Of a stretch of DNA of 64,000 bases, positions 25,756 through 34,785 are shown in pieces. The stretch is from Aureibaculum luteum. Lineage in GTDB: Bacteria > Bacteroidota > Bacteroidia > Flavobacteriales > Flavobacteriaceae. The translations under genes were made by a program, and so were the position numbers. Every line of letters starts with the position of its first letter. Within the stretch, counting starts at the first letter, position 1. The stretch lies in NCBI RefSeq assembly GCF_003449015.1, contig NZ_QRGD01000009.1:104536-168535 (forward strand). Direction: 5' to 3'. The notes below the pieces were generated by a model. It had not been told where the DNA came from. It did no database searches and saw nothing but the letters and a program-made list of their open reading frames with translations.

Positions 25756-26678
25756 AAATAAAATTGGTATTTATTGCTTTTTTTGTAGTTCTTTTTAGTT
25801 TTAGTCAAGAAAACAATTTTATAGAAACAGAGCTCAATATTCCATCCGAAAAAGTGACTGCTAACGGTACATTATTGTCACCTAAAATTAACATTGTTCC
25901 GTTGGTAATTATTATTCCTGGTTCAGGGACGGTAGATAGAAATGGCGGTCAAGGAAATTACTTAAAGCAATTAGCAGAGGGTCTTTCGGAAAATAATATA
26001 GCTACCTATCGTTATGATAAAAGCAGTATTGCTTTATCAAAAATAGAAGGACTTAAAGAAGAAGATATTTCATTTGATGATTTTATTAATGATGCCATTG
26101 CTGTGATAAATTATTTTAAGGATCTACCTCAGTTTTCTAGTATTACAATTGCTGGTCACTCGCAAGGCAGTTTAGTGGGGATGGTTGCTGGCCAATTACG
26201 TGTTGATGGTTTTATTTCGTTGGCAGGAGCAGGAAGAACAATTGACAAAATACTAATAGAACAGGTTTCTGCTCAATCTCCTCTATTTAAAGGGGATATG
26301 GAAAAGACCTTTGGAATTATTGAATCTGGGAAAATTGATGAGGATTTTAATCCGTTATTGGTTTCTGTTTTTAGAAAATCATTGCAACCCTTTTGGGGAT
26401 CTTGGATGAAGTATAATCCGCAAGAGGAAATTAAAAAATTAAACATTCCCGTTTTAATTGTTAATGGTACTAAGGATATTCAGGTGCCAGTTGCAGATGC
26501 TGAATTATTACATAAAGCAGATGATAACTCTCAATTACTTATAATTGAAAATATGAATCATGTTTTTAAAATAGTAGAAAGTGAAGATAGAATGGAAAAT
26601 ATAAGCACGTATACCAAAGCCGATGTACCAATTAGTAAAAAATTAGTCGAAGGAATTTCAAAATTTATCAATCAATAA
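25752..26678 (+). CDS. Secreted alpha/beta hydrolase
   Basis: 308 residues with a signal peptide (KIKLVFIAFFVVLFSFS, then QENNF). Fold landmarks: LVIIIPGSGTVDRNGG near residue 50 (oxyanion region), nucleophile elbow AGHSQGSLVGM near residue 134 with Ser136 approximately, PVLIVNGTKDIQVPV near residue 232 carrying the acid, and NMNHVFK near residue 270 with the histidine. Related proteins are esterases of the BAAT/serine aminopeptidase type. The start overlaps the preceding stop by 4 bp, so it is part of the SPFH operon; its presence there is unexplained. Confidence 0.85.
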   Translation: MKIKLVFIAFFVVLFSFSQENNFIETELNIPSEKVTANGTLLSPKINIVPLVIIIPGSGTVDRNGGQGNYLKQLAEGLSENNIATYRYDKSSIALSKIEGLKEEDISFDDFINDAIAVINYFKDLPQFSSITIAGHSQGSLVGMVAGQLRVDGFISLAGAGRTIDKILIEQVSAQSPLFKGDMEKTFGIIESGKIDEDFNPLLVSVFRKSLQPFWGSWMKYNPQEEIKKLNIPVLIVNGTKDIQVPVADAELLHKADDNSQLLIIENMNHVFKIVESEDRMENISTYTKADVPISKKLVEGISKFINQ

Positions 26679-26705
26679 AAATTGATAAAGAAGTAGTTTA
26701 GTATT

Positions 26706-26867
26706 ATGTCAAAAAAGAAAGCATTTGCATTGCGGATAAATGAAGAGACTTTCAAAGCTATTGAAAAATGGGCTGCGGATGAATTTCGTAGTACCAATGG
26801 TCAAATAGAGTGGATGCTGCAACAAACGCTGAAAAAGGCTAAACGAGAGCCTAAAAAGAAAGATTAA
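26706..26867 (+). CDS. Arc-like ribbon-helix-helix protein
   Basis: 53 residues. FALRINEETFKAIEKWAADE (residues 7-26) gives a short strand and first helix, followed by RSTNGQIEWMLQQTLKKA as the second helix, then a basic tail. This is the Arc/MetJ ribbon-helix-helix pattern. A gene with nearly this sequence pattern commonly accompanies SPFH genes in Flavobacteriaceae. It may be a DNA-binding regulator of the operon or an RHH-like adaptor; it lies 27 bp after the hydrolase gene. Confidence 0.8.
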   Translation: MSKKKAFALRINEETFKAIEKWAADEFRSTNGQIEWMLQQTLKKAKREPKKKD

Positions 26868-27015
26868 ATCTATTTATTATTTATAAAAATTGTTTCCAAA
26901 GGCTACAAAGTAACTTCATTCCATTATATATTTCTATAAATCAACACTCAATATTGTATAGATTTCGGTTAAGTTTTTTAATTAAAAGTATATCTTAAAT
27001 AATAAACATTATGTA

Positions 27016-27023
27016 TATATTTG
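27016..27023 (+). promoter_or_regulatory. Predicted -7 element of the M14 peptidase gene
   Basis: TATATTTG, an exact TAxxTTTG match ending 18 bp before the start codon. Confidence 0.5.
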
Positions 27024-27041
27024 AAACAATAAAACTACCCC

Positions 27042-29576
27042 ATGAAAAAAATAATACTCTTCAGTCTAATTATTCTCATTTCTCATTTCTCATTTTCTCA
27101 ATCTAAATCACCTAATGAATTTTTGGGTTACGAACTCGGAGATCGTTTTACTAGGCATCATCAAGTAGTAGATTATTTTAAGCATATTGCGACCGAAAAT
27201 GAAAATGTTGAACTTATGAAGTACGGCGAAACATATGAAAATCGCTCACTACAGTTGGCATTTATTACAGCACCTAAGAATTTTTCTAAATTAGAAAGTA
27301 TCAGAACCAATCATTTAAAATCAATTGGTCTTTTAGAAGGCGAAGCTGCGAAAGACATTTCGATTGTTTGGTTAAGTTATAACGTCCATGGAAACGAATC
27401 TGTAAGCACAGAGGCTGCCATGAAAACCTTATATGCTTTAGTAGATCCCAATAATACAGAAACAAAAAAATGGTTAGAAAATACCATTGTAATTATAGAT
27501 CCATGTATCAATCCTGATGGTCGTGAGCGATATGTAAATTGGTATAATCAATATCAAAACAAACCCTATAATACAAATCCAGATTCAAAAGAGCATCATG
27601 AACCTTGGCCCGGAGGAAGAGCAAATCATTATTTATTTGATTTAAATAGAGATTGGGCATGGTCATCACAAGTAGAAACGCAATCGCGTCTTAAAGAATA
27701 TAATAAATGGATGCCTCATGTTCATGTAGACTTTCATGAACAAGGCGTTAACAATCCTTATTATTTTGCTCCTGCAGCAGAACCGTACCATGAGGTAATA
27801 ACCGATTTTCAACGAGAATTTCAAGTAGCAATTGGAACGAATCACGCTAAGTATTTCGATAAAAATGGCTGGTTGTATTTTACAAAAGAGGTATTTGATT
27901 TGTTATATCCTAGCTATGGCGATACTTATCCGTTGTACAATGGAGCTATTGGTATGACCTATGAACAAGGTGGAAGTGGAAGAGCAGGATTGGGAATTAC
28001 AACTGCAGATGATGACGTTTTAACGTTAAAAGATAGAATCGCACATCACTACACTACAGGAATATCGACAATAGAAATGGCTTCTTTAAATGCGGATAAA
28101 TTACAAGAAGAATTTATTACCTATTTTAAGAATGCTAGAAGTAATCCAAAAGGTAAATACAAAAGTTATGTAGTTAGTGGTAATAATGGTAAGGATAAAA
28201 TTAATAGTTTAAAAGAATTATTAGATCGTCATCAAATAAAATATGGTTTGTCTAAGGCTTCAAATTCGGTTAAGGCATATGATTATCAAAGTAACAAAAC
28301 GAGATCTGTAAAAATTAGTTCAAGAGATATTGTAATAAACACAAATCAGCCAAAATCTAATTTTATAAATGCGTTGTTTGAGCCTCAAACCAAAATAGTA
28401 GATTCTTTAACTTATGATATTACGGCGTGGGCATTACCATATAGTAGAGGATTGGAGACTTATGCTTTAAGTAGTCCGCTGGTTTCGGAATCTGTTTCTG
28501 AAGATGTAAAAGGAGCACCTCCAGTTGGAGTAGAAAAGCCTTATGCTTATTTGGCAAAATGGAATAGTACATCAGATGTTTCGTTTTTGTCATACTTATT
28601 ACAACATAAAGTGAAAGTTAGGTTTTCTCAATTGGCTTTTTCAGTTGAAGGCAAAAAATATGATGCAGGAACTTTAATAATTACCCGTAGAGGTAATGAA
28701 AAATTAGGTGAAAAGTTCGATGAAATTGTTAGTGAAGCTACTCAGAAATTTGATAGAGTAGTAACAGGTGTTGCAACAGGTTTGGTTTCTGAAGGTAAAG
28801 ATTTTGGGTCTAGTTCTGTAAGTTATTTAAAAGCTCCTAAAATAGCAGTTCTTTCTGGCGATGGTGTTTCGTCATTAGGTTTTGGAGAAGTTTGGCACTT
28901 TTTTGAACAACAAATTAAATATCCAATAACGGTTTTAGATACCGACTATTTTGGGCGAATAAATTTAGATAAGTATGATGTTCTCGTTTTACCTAGTGGT
29001 TCATATGGTAGTATTTTAAAGAAGGAGAAATTGAGTGAGCTTAAAAAATGGGTTCAAAGTGGAGGGCGAATAGTAGCCATTGATAGAGCTCTAAATACCT
29101 TTGCAGATAGTGACGATTTTGATTTGGCTACATTTAAAGATGAAGATGATAAAAAAGAAAATGAGAAAGAGGATAAAGAATGGAAAGAAAAATTAATTTT
29201 AGAGGATTATGATAATTTAGAAAGACAGTCTTTATCTAATATCATTACTGGAAGTATTTTTAAAGCATCAATGGATAATACCCACCCACTTGGTTTTGGT
29301 TACCAAAAGAGCTATCATACATTACGTTTAAATAGCAATCATTACACTTATTTAAAAGATGGAGGTAATGTGAGTGTTATAAAAAGCAAGAATGATTTAG
29401 TGAGTGGTTTTGCAGGAGTTAATGCCCTTAAAAACATTGACGAATCATTGGTTTTTGGTGTAGAAGATATGGGAAGAGGAGCTGTAATTTATTTGGCCGA
29501 TAATCCACTATTTAGAAGTTTCTGGGAAAACGGAAAGTTGGTGTTTTGTAATGCCATTTTTATGGTAGGACAATAA
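27042..29576 (+). CDS. M14-family zinc carboxypeptidase, secreted
   Basis: 844 residues with a signal peptide (about 1-19, ending SFSQS). The M14 zinc site is visible: SYNVHGNESVSTEA with His116 and Glu119, and VHVDFHEQGVNNPYYF with His232 as third ligand. RDWAWSSQVETQS near residue 205 lies in the substrate region. After about residue 540 a second domain resembling a class I glutamine amidotransferase-like fold appears (KIAVLSGDGVSSLGFGEVWHFFE, VLVLPSGSYGSI), as in large M14 proteins of Bacteroidota. It probably digests peptides in the periplasm or at the surface. No T9SS tail is seen. Confidence 0.9.
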   Translation: MKKIILFSLIILISHFSFSQSKSPNEFLGYELGDRFTRHHQVVDYFKHIATENENVELMKYGETYENRSLQLAFITAPKNFSKLESIRTNHLKSIGLLEGEAAKDISIVWLSYNVHGNESVSTEAAMKTLYALVDPNNTETKKWLENTIVIIDPCINPDGRERYVNWYNQYQNKPYNTNPDSKEHHEPWPGGRANHYLFDLNRDWAWSSQVETQSRLKEYNKWMPHVHVDFHEQGVNNPYYFAPAAEPYHEVITDFQREFQVAIGTNHAKYFDKNGWLYFTKEVFDLLYPSYGDTYPLYNGAIGMTYEQGGSGRAGLGITTADDDVLTLKDRIAHHYTTGISTIEMASLNADKLQEEFITYFKNARSNPKGKYKSYVVSGNNGKDKINSLKELLDRHQIKYGLSKASNSVKAYDYQSNKTRSVKISSRDIVINTNQPKSNFINALFEPQTKIVDSLTYDITAWALPYSRGLETYALSSPLVSESVSEDVKGAPPVGVEKPYAYLAKWNSTSDVSFLSYLLQHKVKVRFSQLAFSVEGKKYDAGTLIITRRGNEKLGEKFDEIVSEATQKFDRVVTGVATGLVSEGKDFGSSSVSYLKAPKIAVLSGDGVSSLGFGEVWHFFEQQIKYPITVLDTDYFGRINLDKYDVLVLPSGSYGSILKKEKLSELKKWVQSGGRIVAIDRALNTFADSDDFDLATFKDEDDKKENEKEDKEWKEKLILEDYDNLERQSLSNIITGSIFKASMDNTHPLGFGYQKSYHTLRLNSNHYTYLKDGGNVSVIKSKNDLVSGFAGVNALKNIDESLVFGVEDMGRGAVIYLADNPLFRSFWENGKLVFCNAIFMVGQ

Positions 29577-29680
29577 GCTAATTCTGATATTTAGAGCATA
29601 ATTCAATGCTGCTAAGAACCTCTTGATTTTGAATAAAGAATACTAAAAATAAATAATACAAATAGCGAATAACAAACATT

Positions 29681-30988
29681 ATGGATACATCCCCGTTTAT
29701 AACCAATGACACTATTGTTTTTGGACTACTAATGGTAGCATTAGGTTTTATTTTTTATACGTCTTCAAAAAAACAAGGTTTTTGGTCTAAATTCTATGGT
29801 ATTGTCCCTGCATTATTTGTAGCGTATATGTTACCAGCGGTATTTACAACTACAGGTTTAATTGCTCCAGAATGGCAAACGGTTTCTGACAGCGGTGAAG
29901 TCACAGAACATAGTACCAGTTTGTATTATATGTCTAGTCGTTACTTATTGCCGGCTGCTTTAGTTTTAATGACTTTGAGTATTGATTTAAAGGCCGTTTT
30001 TAACCTAGGTTGGAAAGCCTTAGTCATGTTTTTTACCGGTACCGTTGGGATCATTATTGGTGGACCAATAGCCATCTTAATAATTTCATTTTTTTCACCA
30101 GAAACTGTTGGTGGTGCAGGCCCTGATGCCGTATGGAGAGGTTTAGCGACCTTGGCTGGTAGTTGGATTGGTGGTGGAGCCAATCAAACTGCAATGTTAG
30201 AAATATACGGTTTTAACCAGAAGTTGTATGGAGGAATGGTGTTTGTTGATATTGTTGTCGCTAATGTTTGGATGGCCATTGTGCTTATTGGTATTGGTAA
30301 ATCAAAACGTATAGATAAATGGTTAAAAGCAGATACTTCGGCAATAGAAAGCTTGAAGGAGAAAGTTTCCAACTATTCAGCAGAAATAGAAAGAAACCCG
30401 AGTTTAAATGATTTGATGATAATGGCAGCCATTGCTTTTGGTACAGTGAGTTTTGCTCATTTTGGTGCCGGTTATTTGGCCGATTTTTTCTCAAATGTTG
30501 TTACAGGAATTGAAAATCCAACAACAAAGAATGTCTTTACTTTTTTAGATTCAGAATTTTTCTGGATGATTAGTTTATCAACCATAATTGCAATACTATT
30601 ATCTTTTACAAAAGCAAAAAATTATGAAGGAGCTGGGGCAAGTAAATTTGGTAGTGTGTTTATTTATATTCTAGTAGCATCCATTGGTATGAAAATGGAC
30701 TTAACTCAAATATTTGAAAATTTAGGTTTGTTAGCTATTGGATTTGTTTGGATGACAATACATGCGGCACTTTTAATATTGGTTGCCAAGTTAATTAGAG
30801 CTCCTTATTTCTTTTTGGCTGTAGGTAGTCAAGCCAATGTTGGCGGTGCAGCGTCGGCACCAATAGTGGCTGCTGCTTTTCACCCTTCATTAGCAACCGT
30901 TGGAGTTTTGTTAGCGGTATTTGGTTATGCGGTGGGTACGGTTGGTGCTATTGCGTGTACCATCTTAATGCAAATTGTTGCTCAGTAA
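29681..30988 (+). CDS. DUF819 family integral membrane protein
   Basis: 435 residues with about 11 membrane helices. The family's glycine-rich cores are present: WRGLATLAGSWIGGGANQTAML near residue 150 and AVGSQANVGGAASAPIVAAAF near residue 384, in inverted halves as in carboxylate-type transporters. The family (YjcL-like) has no confirmed substrate. Single gene, with its own 5' region of about 100 bp. Confidence 0.85.
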   Translation: MDTSPFITNDTIVFGLLMVALGFIFYTSSKKQGFWSKFYGIVPALFVAYMLPAVFTTTGLIAPEWQTVSDSGEVTEHSTSLYYMSSRYLLPAALVLMTLSIDLKAVFNLGWKALVMFFTGTVGIIIGGPIAILIISFFSPETVGGAGPDAVWRGLATLAGSWIGGGANQTAMLEIYGFNQKLYGGMVFVDIVVANVWMAIVLIGIGKSKRIDKWLKADTSAIESLKEKVSNYSAEIERNPSLNDLMIMAAIAFGTVSFAHFGAGYLADFFSNVVTGIENPTTKNVFTFLDSEFFWMISLSTIIAILLSFTKAKNYEGAGASKFGSVFIYILVASIGMKMDLTQIFENLGLLAIGFVWMTIHAALLILVAKLIRAPYFFLAVGSQANVGGAASAPIVAAAFHPSLATVGVLLAVFGYAVGTVGAIACTILMQIVAQ

Positions 30989-31115
30989 AAAGTTGCTAAA
31001 GTTGAGACTGATTAAATTAGAAAAGAGGATACCTATATTATGACTCTAACTTTTTTTTTTGACAGAATTCTGAATACTTTGTGCGTAATACCTTCAAACA
31101 TTAAGTAAAGACCAC

Positions 31116-31123
31116 TATATTTG
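31116..31123 (+). promoter_or_regulatory. Predicted -7 element of the DUF4369 lipoprotein gene
   Basis: TATATTTG, an exact TAxxTTTG match, 26 bp before the start codon. Confidence 0.5.
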
Positions 31124-31148
31124 CATCCGAAAATTTTAGCTTAATTCA

Positions 31149-31844
31149 ATGAAAAATACAATTGTTATTGCCTTAGTTACCTTGTTATTTGTAGCGTGTG
31201 GAAAGAAATCTGAAAACACGATGATTGTACAAGGTAAGATCAAAGATATGAAAAAGGGTACCTTATATCTTCAAAAACAAAATGATTCAATATTTGTTGT
31301 TGTTGATTCAATAGCACTTGATGGTACAGATACATTTACGCTTACCTGTGATGTTGAAAGTCCTCAAATGTATTTTCTATCCTTGGATAAATCGCCAAGT
31401 AAAGAAATAGCATTCTTTGGTGAAAAAGGTACCATAACAATCAATACTAAATTAGATAAATTTAATTTTGCTGCTGAGGTTAATGGCTTAAGCAATCAAA
31501 AACTGCTGAATGAATACAATGAAATTAAAAATAAGTACAGCGGAAAGCGATTGGATTTATTAAAGGCTGATTTTGAAGCGAAAAGAGATAATGATACGGT
31601 GAGAATAGACTCTGTATCAAATGCTATTGATAGGTTATTAAAAAGCAGATATAGATACGCTATAAATTTCGCAATAAACAATAGTGATAAAGAAGTGGCT
31701 CCATTTGTTGCATTAACTGAATTTAGTGATGCAAATATTGTTTGGATAGATAGCGTTAATAACAGTCTAACTCCAGAAATTAAAGACTCTAAGTATGGTA
31801 AAATACTTAGCGACTTTATAAAGGAAAGAAAGAAAAGTAATTAG
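31149..31844 (+). CDS. DUF4369 domain lipoprotein
   Basis: 231 residues. A lipobox LFVACGKKS near residue 18 marks a lipoprotein. The N-terminal domain IVQGKIKDMKKGTLYLQK and on to about residue 110 is DUF4369, which in Bacteroidota usually precedes a thioredoxin/AhpC domain. Here that redox domain is absent: the C-terminal half is helical, without a CxxC. It may be a truncated relative or an independent sensor-like protein. Convergent with the AIM24 gene. Confidence 0.78.
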   Translation: MKNTIVIALVTLLFVACGKKSENTMIVQGKIKDMKKGTLYLQKQNDSIFVVVDSIALDGTDTFTLTCDVESPQMYFLSLDKSPSKEIAFFGEKGTITINTKLDKFNFAAEVNGLSNQKLLNEYNEIKNKYSGKRLDLLKADFEAKRDNDTVRIDSVSNAIDRLLKSRYRYAINFAINNSDKEVAPFVALTEFSDANIVWIDSVNNSLTPEIKDSKYGKILSDFIKERKKSN

Positions 31845-31884
31845 AAACCACCACGTATTTTTTTGGTATCGAAAGTATAAATTC

Positions 31885-31937
31885 ACTCCTCTTTTTAAAG
31901 GAAGAGAATTGAACTATTATATCAGTGGAGAGATAGT
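31885..31937. repeat. Degenerate intergenic hairpin repeat, copy A
   Basis: A CTCTTT/GGAAGAG hairpin is followed by GAATTGAACT and GGAGAGATAG. The same order of elements recurs at 32904-32960 and 33001-33130. Confidence 0.4.
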
Positions 31938-32738
31938 CTAAAACCTATTATCCCCATCTAATAAGTCACCAATACCACCTAAGATACTACCTTCTCCTTT
32001 GCTTTTACCACCAGATCTTGGTACAGATGCAATAATTCTACCAGCTAATCTGCTGAAAGGTAAAGATTGCACGTAAACAGTTCCAGGACCTGTTAGGGTT
32101 GCAAAAAACAAGCCTTCACCACCAAAAACGGTGTTTTTAATACCTCCAATAAATTCAATATCATAATTAACGTTTTGGGTAAAGCCAACGAGACAACCCG
32201 TATCTACTTTTAATTTTTCTCCTGCACGCAATTCTTTTTTAGAAACCGTTCCACCCGCATGCATAAATGCCATACCATCACCTTCTAATTTTTGCATAAT
32301 AAATCCTTCACCACCAAATAAGCCTCTTCCTAGTTTTTTAGAAAATTCTATCCCTACAGAAACACCCTTGGCTGCACATAAAAAGGCATCTTTTTGACAA
32401 ATGAATTTTCCATTAAAATTAGTTAGATCAAGTGGAATAATTTTACCCGGATAAGGAGAAGCGAAAGAAACTTTCTTTTTGCCTTGTTCAGCATTCATAA
32501 AAACGGTCATAAACAAACTCTCTCCAGTAAGCAGTCGTTTTCCTGCAGAAAATAATTTACCCAAAACACCTTCTGTTTGTCCAGAACCATCACCAAAAAT
32601 AGTATCCATTTTAATACCGTTATCCATCATCATAAAACTTCCGGCTTCGGCAACTACAGCTTCTTGTGGGTCTAGTTCTATTTCTACATATTGCATTTCT
32701 TCTCCGTAAATGGTATAATCTATTTCGTGTGATGTCAT
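31938..32738 (-). CDS. AIM24 / TIGR00266 family protein
   Basis: 266 residues, no signal peptide. The protein is built of a double-stranded beta-helix rich in glycine: YTIYGEEMQYVEIELDPQ at the start, EAGSFMMMDNGIKMDT near residue 31, FGGEGFIMQKLEGDGMAFMHAGG near residue 140 and GLFFATLTGPGTVYVQSLPF near residue 214. These are the family's conserved blocks. Relatives are called AIM24 in yeast mitochondria and YjaA-like in bacteria; function is not established. The tail SKGEGSILGGIGDLLDGDNRF is typical of the bacterial members. Confidence 0.87.
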   Translation of the reverse strand: MTSHEIDYTIYGEEMQYVEIELDPQEAVVAEAGSFMMMDNGIKMDTIFGDGSGQTEGVLGKLFSAGKRLLTGESLFMTVFMNAEQGKKKVSFASPYPGKIIPLDLTNFNGKFICQKDAFLCAAKGVSVGIEFSKKLGRGLFGGEGFIMQKLEGDGMAFMHAGGTVSKKELRAGEKLKVDTGCLVGFTQNVNYDIEFIGGIKNTVFGGEGLFFATLTGPGTVYVQSLPFSRLAGRIIASVPRSGGKSKGEGSILGGIGDLLDGDNRF

Positions 32739-32765
32739 TGTGCTTAGGTTTAAATTAATGTTATT

Positions 32766-32792
32766 ACAATTACAATAATCTTTCGTAATTGT
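32766..32792. repeat. 8-bp inverted repeat upstream of the AIM24 gene
   Basis: ACAATTAC and GTAATTGT form perfect arms around an 11-nt spacer, 28 bp before the AIM24 start codon. It is in the position of an operator or leader hairpin. Confidence 0.45.
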
Positions 32793-32903
32793 ATGTATAG
32801 GTTGTGTTTTAGGTGAAATTGTTACAGTGAGTTAGGAAATTATTTGAAGTTGATTCATAAAACACCTCGTCTTTATACTTTGGCTCTCGCATGCATAAAT
32901 ATG

Positions 32904-33130
32904 TTCCTTCTTAATAAGGAGAAGAATTAATACTAATTGATTACGGAGAGAGAAGGATAGAAATCTATCTCCCCTTTCTTCTGTGAAATACAGAATTCAT
33001 TCCCCTCTTTGCACAAGAGGGGAACCAGATACTATTTGAATTTTATTGACTAAAATTTTATTTGCAGCTAGTTACTCCATTGTGTAAAAGAAGGTGTCCT
33101 GACGATTTGTTCAGGACGGAGGGATAGAAG
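32904..33130. repeat. Degenerate hairpin repeat, copies B and C
   Basis: This fills the 395-bp gap before ddl, where no gene is visible. Copy B (32904-32960) has CCTTCTTAATAAGG, then GAATTAATACT and GGAGAGAGAAGGATAG. Next is GATAGAAATCTATC at 32956-32969. Copy C begins with a perfect 8-bp hairpin at 33002-33022 (CCCCTCTT/AAGAGGGG), contains a 7-bp hairpin at 33096-33117 (GTCCTGA/TCAGGAC) and ends GGAGGGATAG. Confidence 0.5.
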
Positions 33131-33133
33131 TAT

Positions 33134-34105
33134 TTAACTTAAAGCCTCCTCAATAGCATTTCCAAATAAATCAGTTAAAGAAATACCTGCTTCTTTTGCT
33201 TGCATTGGTAATAGACTTTCAGTTGTTAAACCAGGAACGGTATTTATTTCTAAAAAATAAGGTTCATCACCAATAAAGATATATTCGGCCCTTGAAAAAC
33301 CTTTCATACCTAAAACTTTATAAACATGTGCTGCAGCGGCATTTACATTCTGTAATTTTTGTTCTGAAATACGTGCAGGAGTAATTTCTTGACTTTTACC
33401 CAAATATTTGGCCTCATAATCGAAAAAATCATTTTCTGAAACAATTTCTGTCGGTGCCAACACTTTTACTTTACCTTTATACTCTATAACACCAATTGAA
33501 ACTTCGGTACCATCTAAAAAAGATTCAATTAAAATTTCAGAATCTTCTTTAAAAGCTGTTTTTAAAGCTTCAGCGAGTTGCTCCTTTTTCGAAACTTTAG
33601 AAATTCCAAAACTAGAACCCGCATTATTGGGTTTTACAAAACAAGGTAATCCTATTTTTTTAAATATGGCGTCTTCATTTATGGTATCACCTTCATTTAA
33701 ATAAATGGAAGTTGCGGTTTTAATACCGTAGGCTTTTACCACACTTAAAGTATCACGCTTGTTAAAGGTCAATGCCATTTGGTAAAAAGGTGCAGAGGTA
33801 TGTTTAATACCTAACAATTTAAAATAGGCTAGTATCACACCATTTTCTCCAGGGTTACCATGAATGGCATTAAAAACACAATCAAAAGTGATTTTTTTTC
33901 CGTTAATTTCAGTAGAAAAATCATGCTTGTTAATTGGGTATTCGGTGCTGTTATCATCTAACGCTACCCATTTTTCTTTTAAAATATGAACCCGATAAGG
34001 GGTGTAATGAGTTCTATTTAGGTTGTTAAAAACTACATTTCCACTTTTTAAAGAAATTTCCACTTCGGAGGAATAGCCTCCCATAATAATAGCTATATTC
34101 TGCAT
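33134..34105 (-). CDS. ddl: D-alanine--D-alanine ligase
   Basis: ATP-grasp enzyme making D-Ala-D-Ala for peptidoglycan. 323 residues from the ATG at 34105; the frame continues upstream but would cover the predicted promoter. Seen: IIMGGYSSEVEISLKSG at residues 6-22, FNAIHGNPGENG near residue 81, the ATP-binding loop PCFVKPNNAGSSFGISK near residue 150, and EINTVPGLTTESLLPMQA near residue 288, with the metal-binding Glu and Asn. Divergent from the PASTA gene with overlapping promoter region. Confidence 0.95.
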   Translation of the reverse strand: MQNIAIIMGGYSSEVEISLKSGNVVFNNLNRTHYTPYRVHILKEKWVALDDNSTEYPINKHDFSTEINGKKITFDCVFNAIHGNPGENGVILAYFKLLGIKHTSAPFYQMALTFNKRDTLSVVKAYGIKTATSIYLNEGDTINEDAIFKKIGLPCFVKPNNAGSSFGISKVSKKEQLAEALKTAFKEDSEILIESFLDGTEVSIGVIEYKGKVKVLAPTEIVSENDFFDYEAKYLGKSQEITPARISEQKLQNVNAAAAHVYKVLGMKGFSRAEYIFIGDEPYFLEINTVPGLTTESLLPMQAKEAGISLTDLFGNAIEEALS

Positions 34106-34122
34106 TCTAATAATTTGATAAA

Positions 34123-34130
34123 CAAAAGTA
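34123..34130 (-). promoter_or_regulatory. Predicted -7 element of ddl
   Basis: Minus strand reads TACTTTTG (TAxxTTTG), 18 bp before the chosen ddl start. Confidence 0.55.
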
Positions 34131-34163
34131 TCAAAAAAATAGATAGCTTTTTTCTTTTTTGTG

Positions 34164-34171
34164 TAAGTTTG
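34164..34171 (+). promoter_or_regulatory. Predicted -7 element of the PASTA-rluD operon
   Basis: TAAGTTTG (TAxxTTTG), 19 bp before the PASTA gene start. It lies 34 bp from the divergent ddl element, so the two promoters share their upstream DNA. Confidence 0.55.
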
Positions 34172-34190
34172 TAATGTTAACAAAACATTT

Positions 34191-34784
34191 ATGAAACTAC
34201 TTCAGTATTTAAAAAGTAAAATATTTATTAGAACCATTATTTTAATGGGGATTATTGTGATTGCATTGATTTTTGGACTAAAAGCCATGATGAGTGTTAC
34301 CACAAATCACGATCAAAAAATATTGGTTCCAGACTTAAAAAAGATGTCTTTATCAGATACTGAAACTACGTTATCTAATCTTAATTTAAATTTTGTGATT
34401 CAAGATTCTGCAAGTTACAATCCTGATTATCCGCCAAAGTCGGTAATTGATCAAGATCCGGAAGCGGGAGATTTTGTTAAAGATGGTCGTAAAATATATT
34501 TAACGCTAAACCCATCTAGCTATAAAAAAATAGCAATGCCTGACTTGTTGAATAAAACGAAAAGACAAGTGGAGACACATTTAAAATCTATTGGGTTTAA
34601 AATCGGAAAATATCAATATATACCGGACTTAGGTAAAGATGTAGTTCGTAAAATGAAATATAAAGGCAAAGAATTAGAGATGGGAGATTTAGTTCCAAAA
34701 AATTCGCTAATAGATTTGGTGTTGGGCGACGGAACTGGGGATGGTACTAATGAAGGAATTGATGAAGGAACCTCTAAACAATAA
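34191..34784 (+). CDS. PASTA domain membrane-anchored protein
   Basis: 197 residues. One membrane anchor at about 14-34 (TIILMGIIVIALIFGLKAMM), then two PASTA domains: about residues 46-112 (ILVPDLKKMSLSDTETTL to KIYLTLNPS) and about 115-185 (AMPDLLNKTKRQVETHL to IDLVLGDG). PASTA modules bind muropeptides or beta-lactam-like structures. In Flavobacteriaceae this gene sits between ddl and rluD, which fits a cell-wall role. The glycine/threonine-rich tail is odd. The rluD start follows 1 bp after its stop. Confidence 0.87.
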   Translation: MKLLQYLKSKIFIRTIILMGIIVIALIFGLKAMMSVTTNHDQKILVPDLKKMSLSDTETTLSNLNLNFVIQDSASYNPDYPPKSVIDQDPEAGDFVKDGRKIYLTLNPSSYKKIAMPDLLNKTKRQVETHLKSIGFKIGKYQYIPDLGKDVVRKMKYKGKELEMGDLVPKNSLIDLVLGDGTGDGTNEGIDEGTSKQ

Positions 34785-34785
34785 A

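Noticed and set aside
31000..31060. Terminator after the DUF819 gene
   Set aside because: There is a T10 run and an imperfect AAAGTT/AACTTT pairing with a bulge and a long loop, but the stem is too weak to call.
21137..34105. VanX-like dipeptidase plus Ddl as a vancomycin-resistance system
   Set aside because: The two genes are 11 kb apart; there is no vanH or vanA/B-type D-lactate ligase, and Ddl has an ordinary D-Ala-D-Ala ligase pattern. The dipeptidase carries a signal peptide and is more likely a recycling enzyme.
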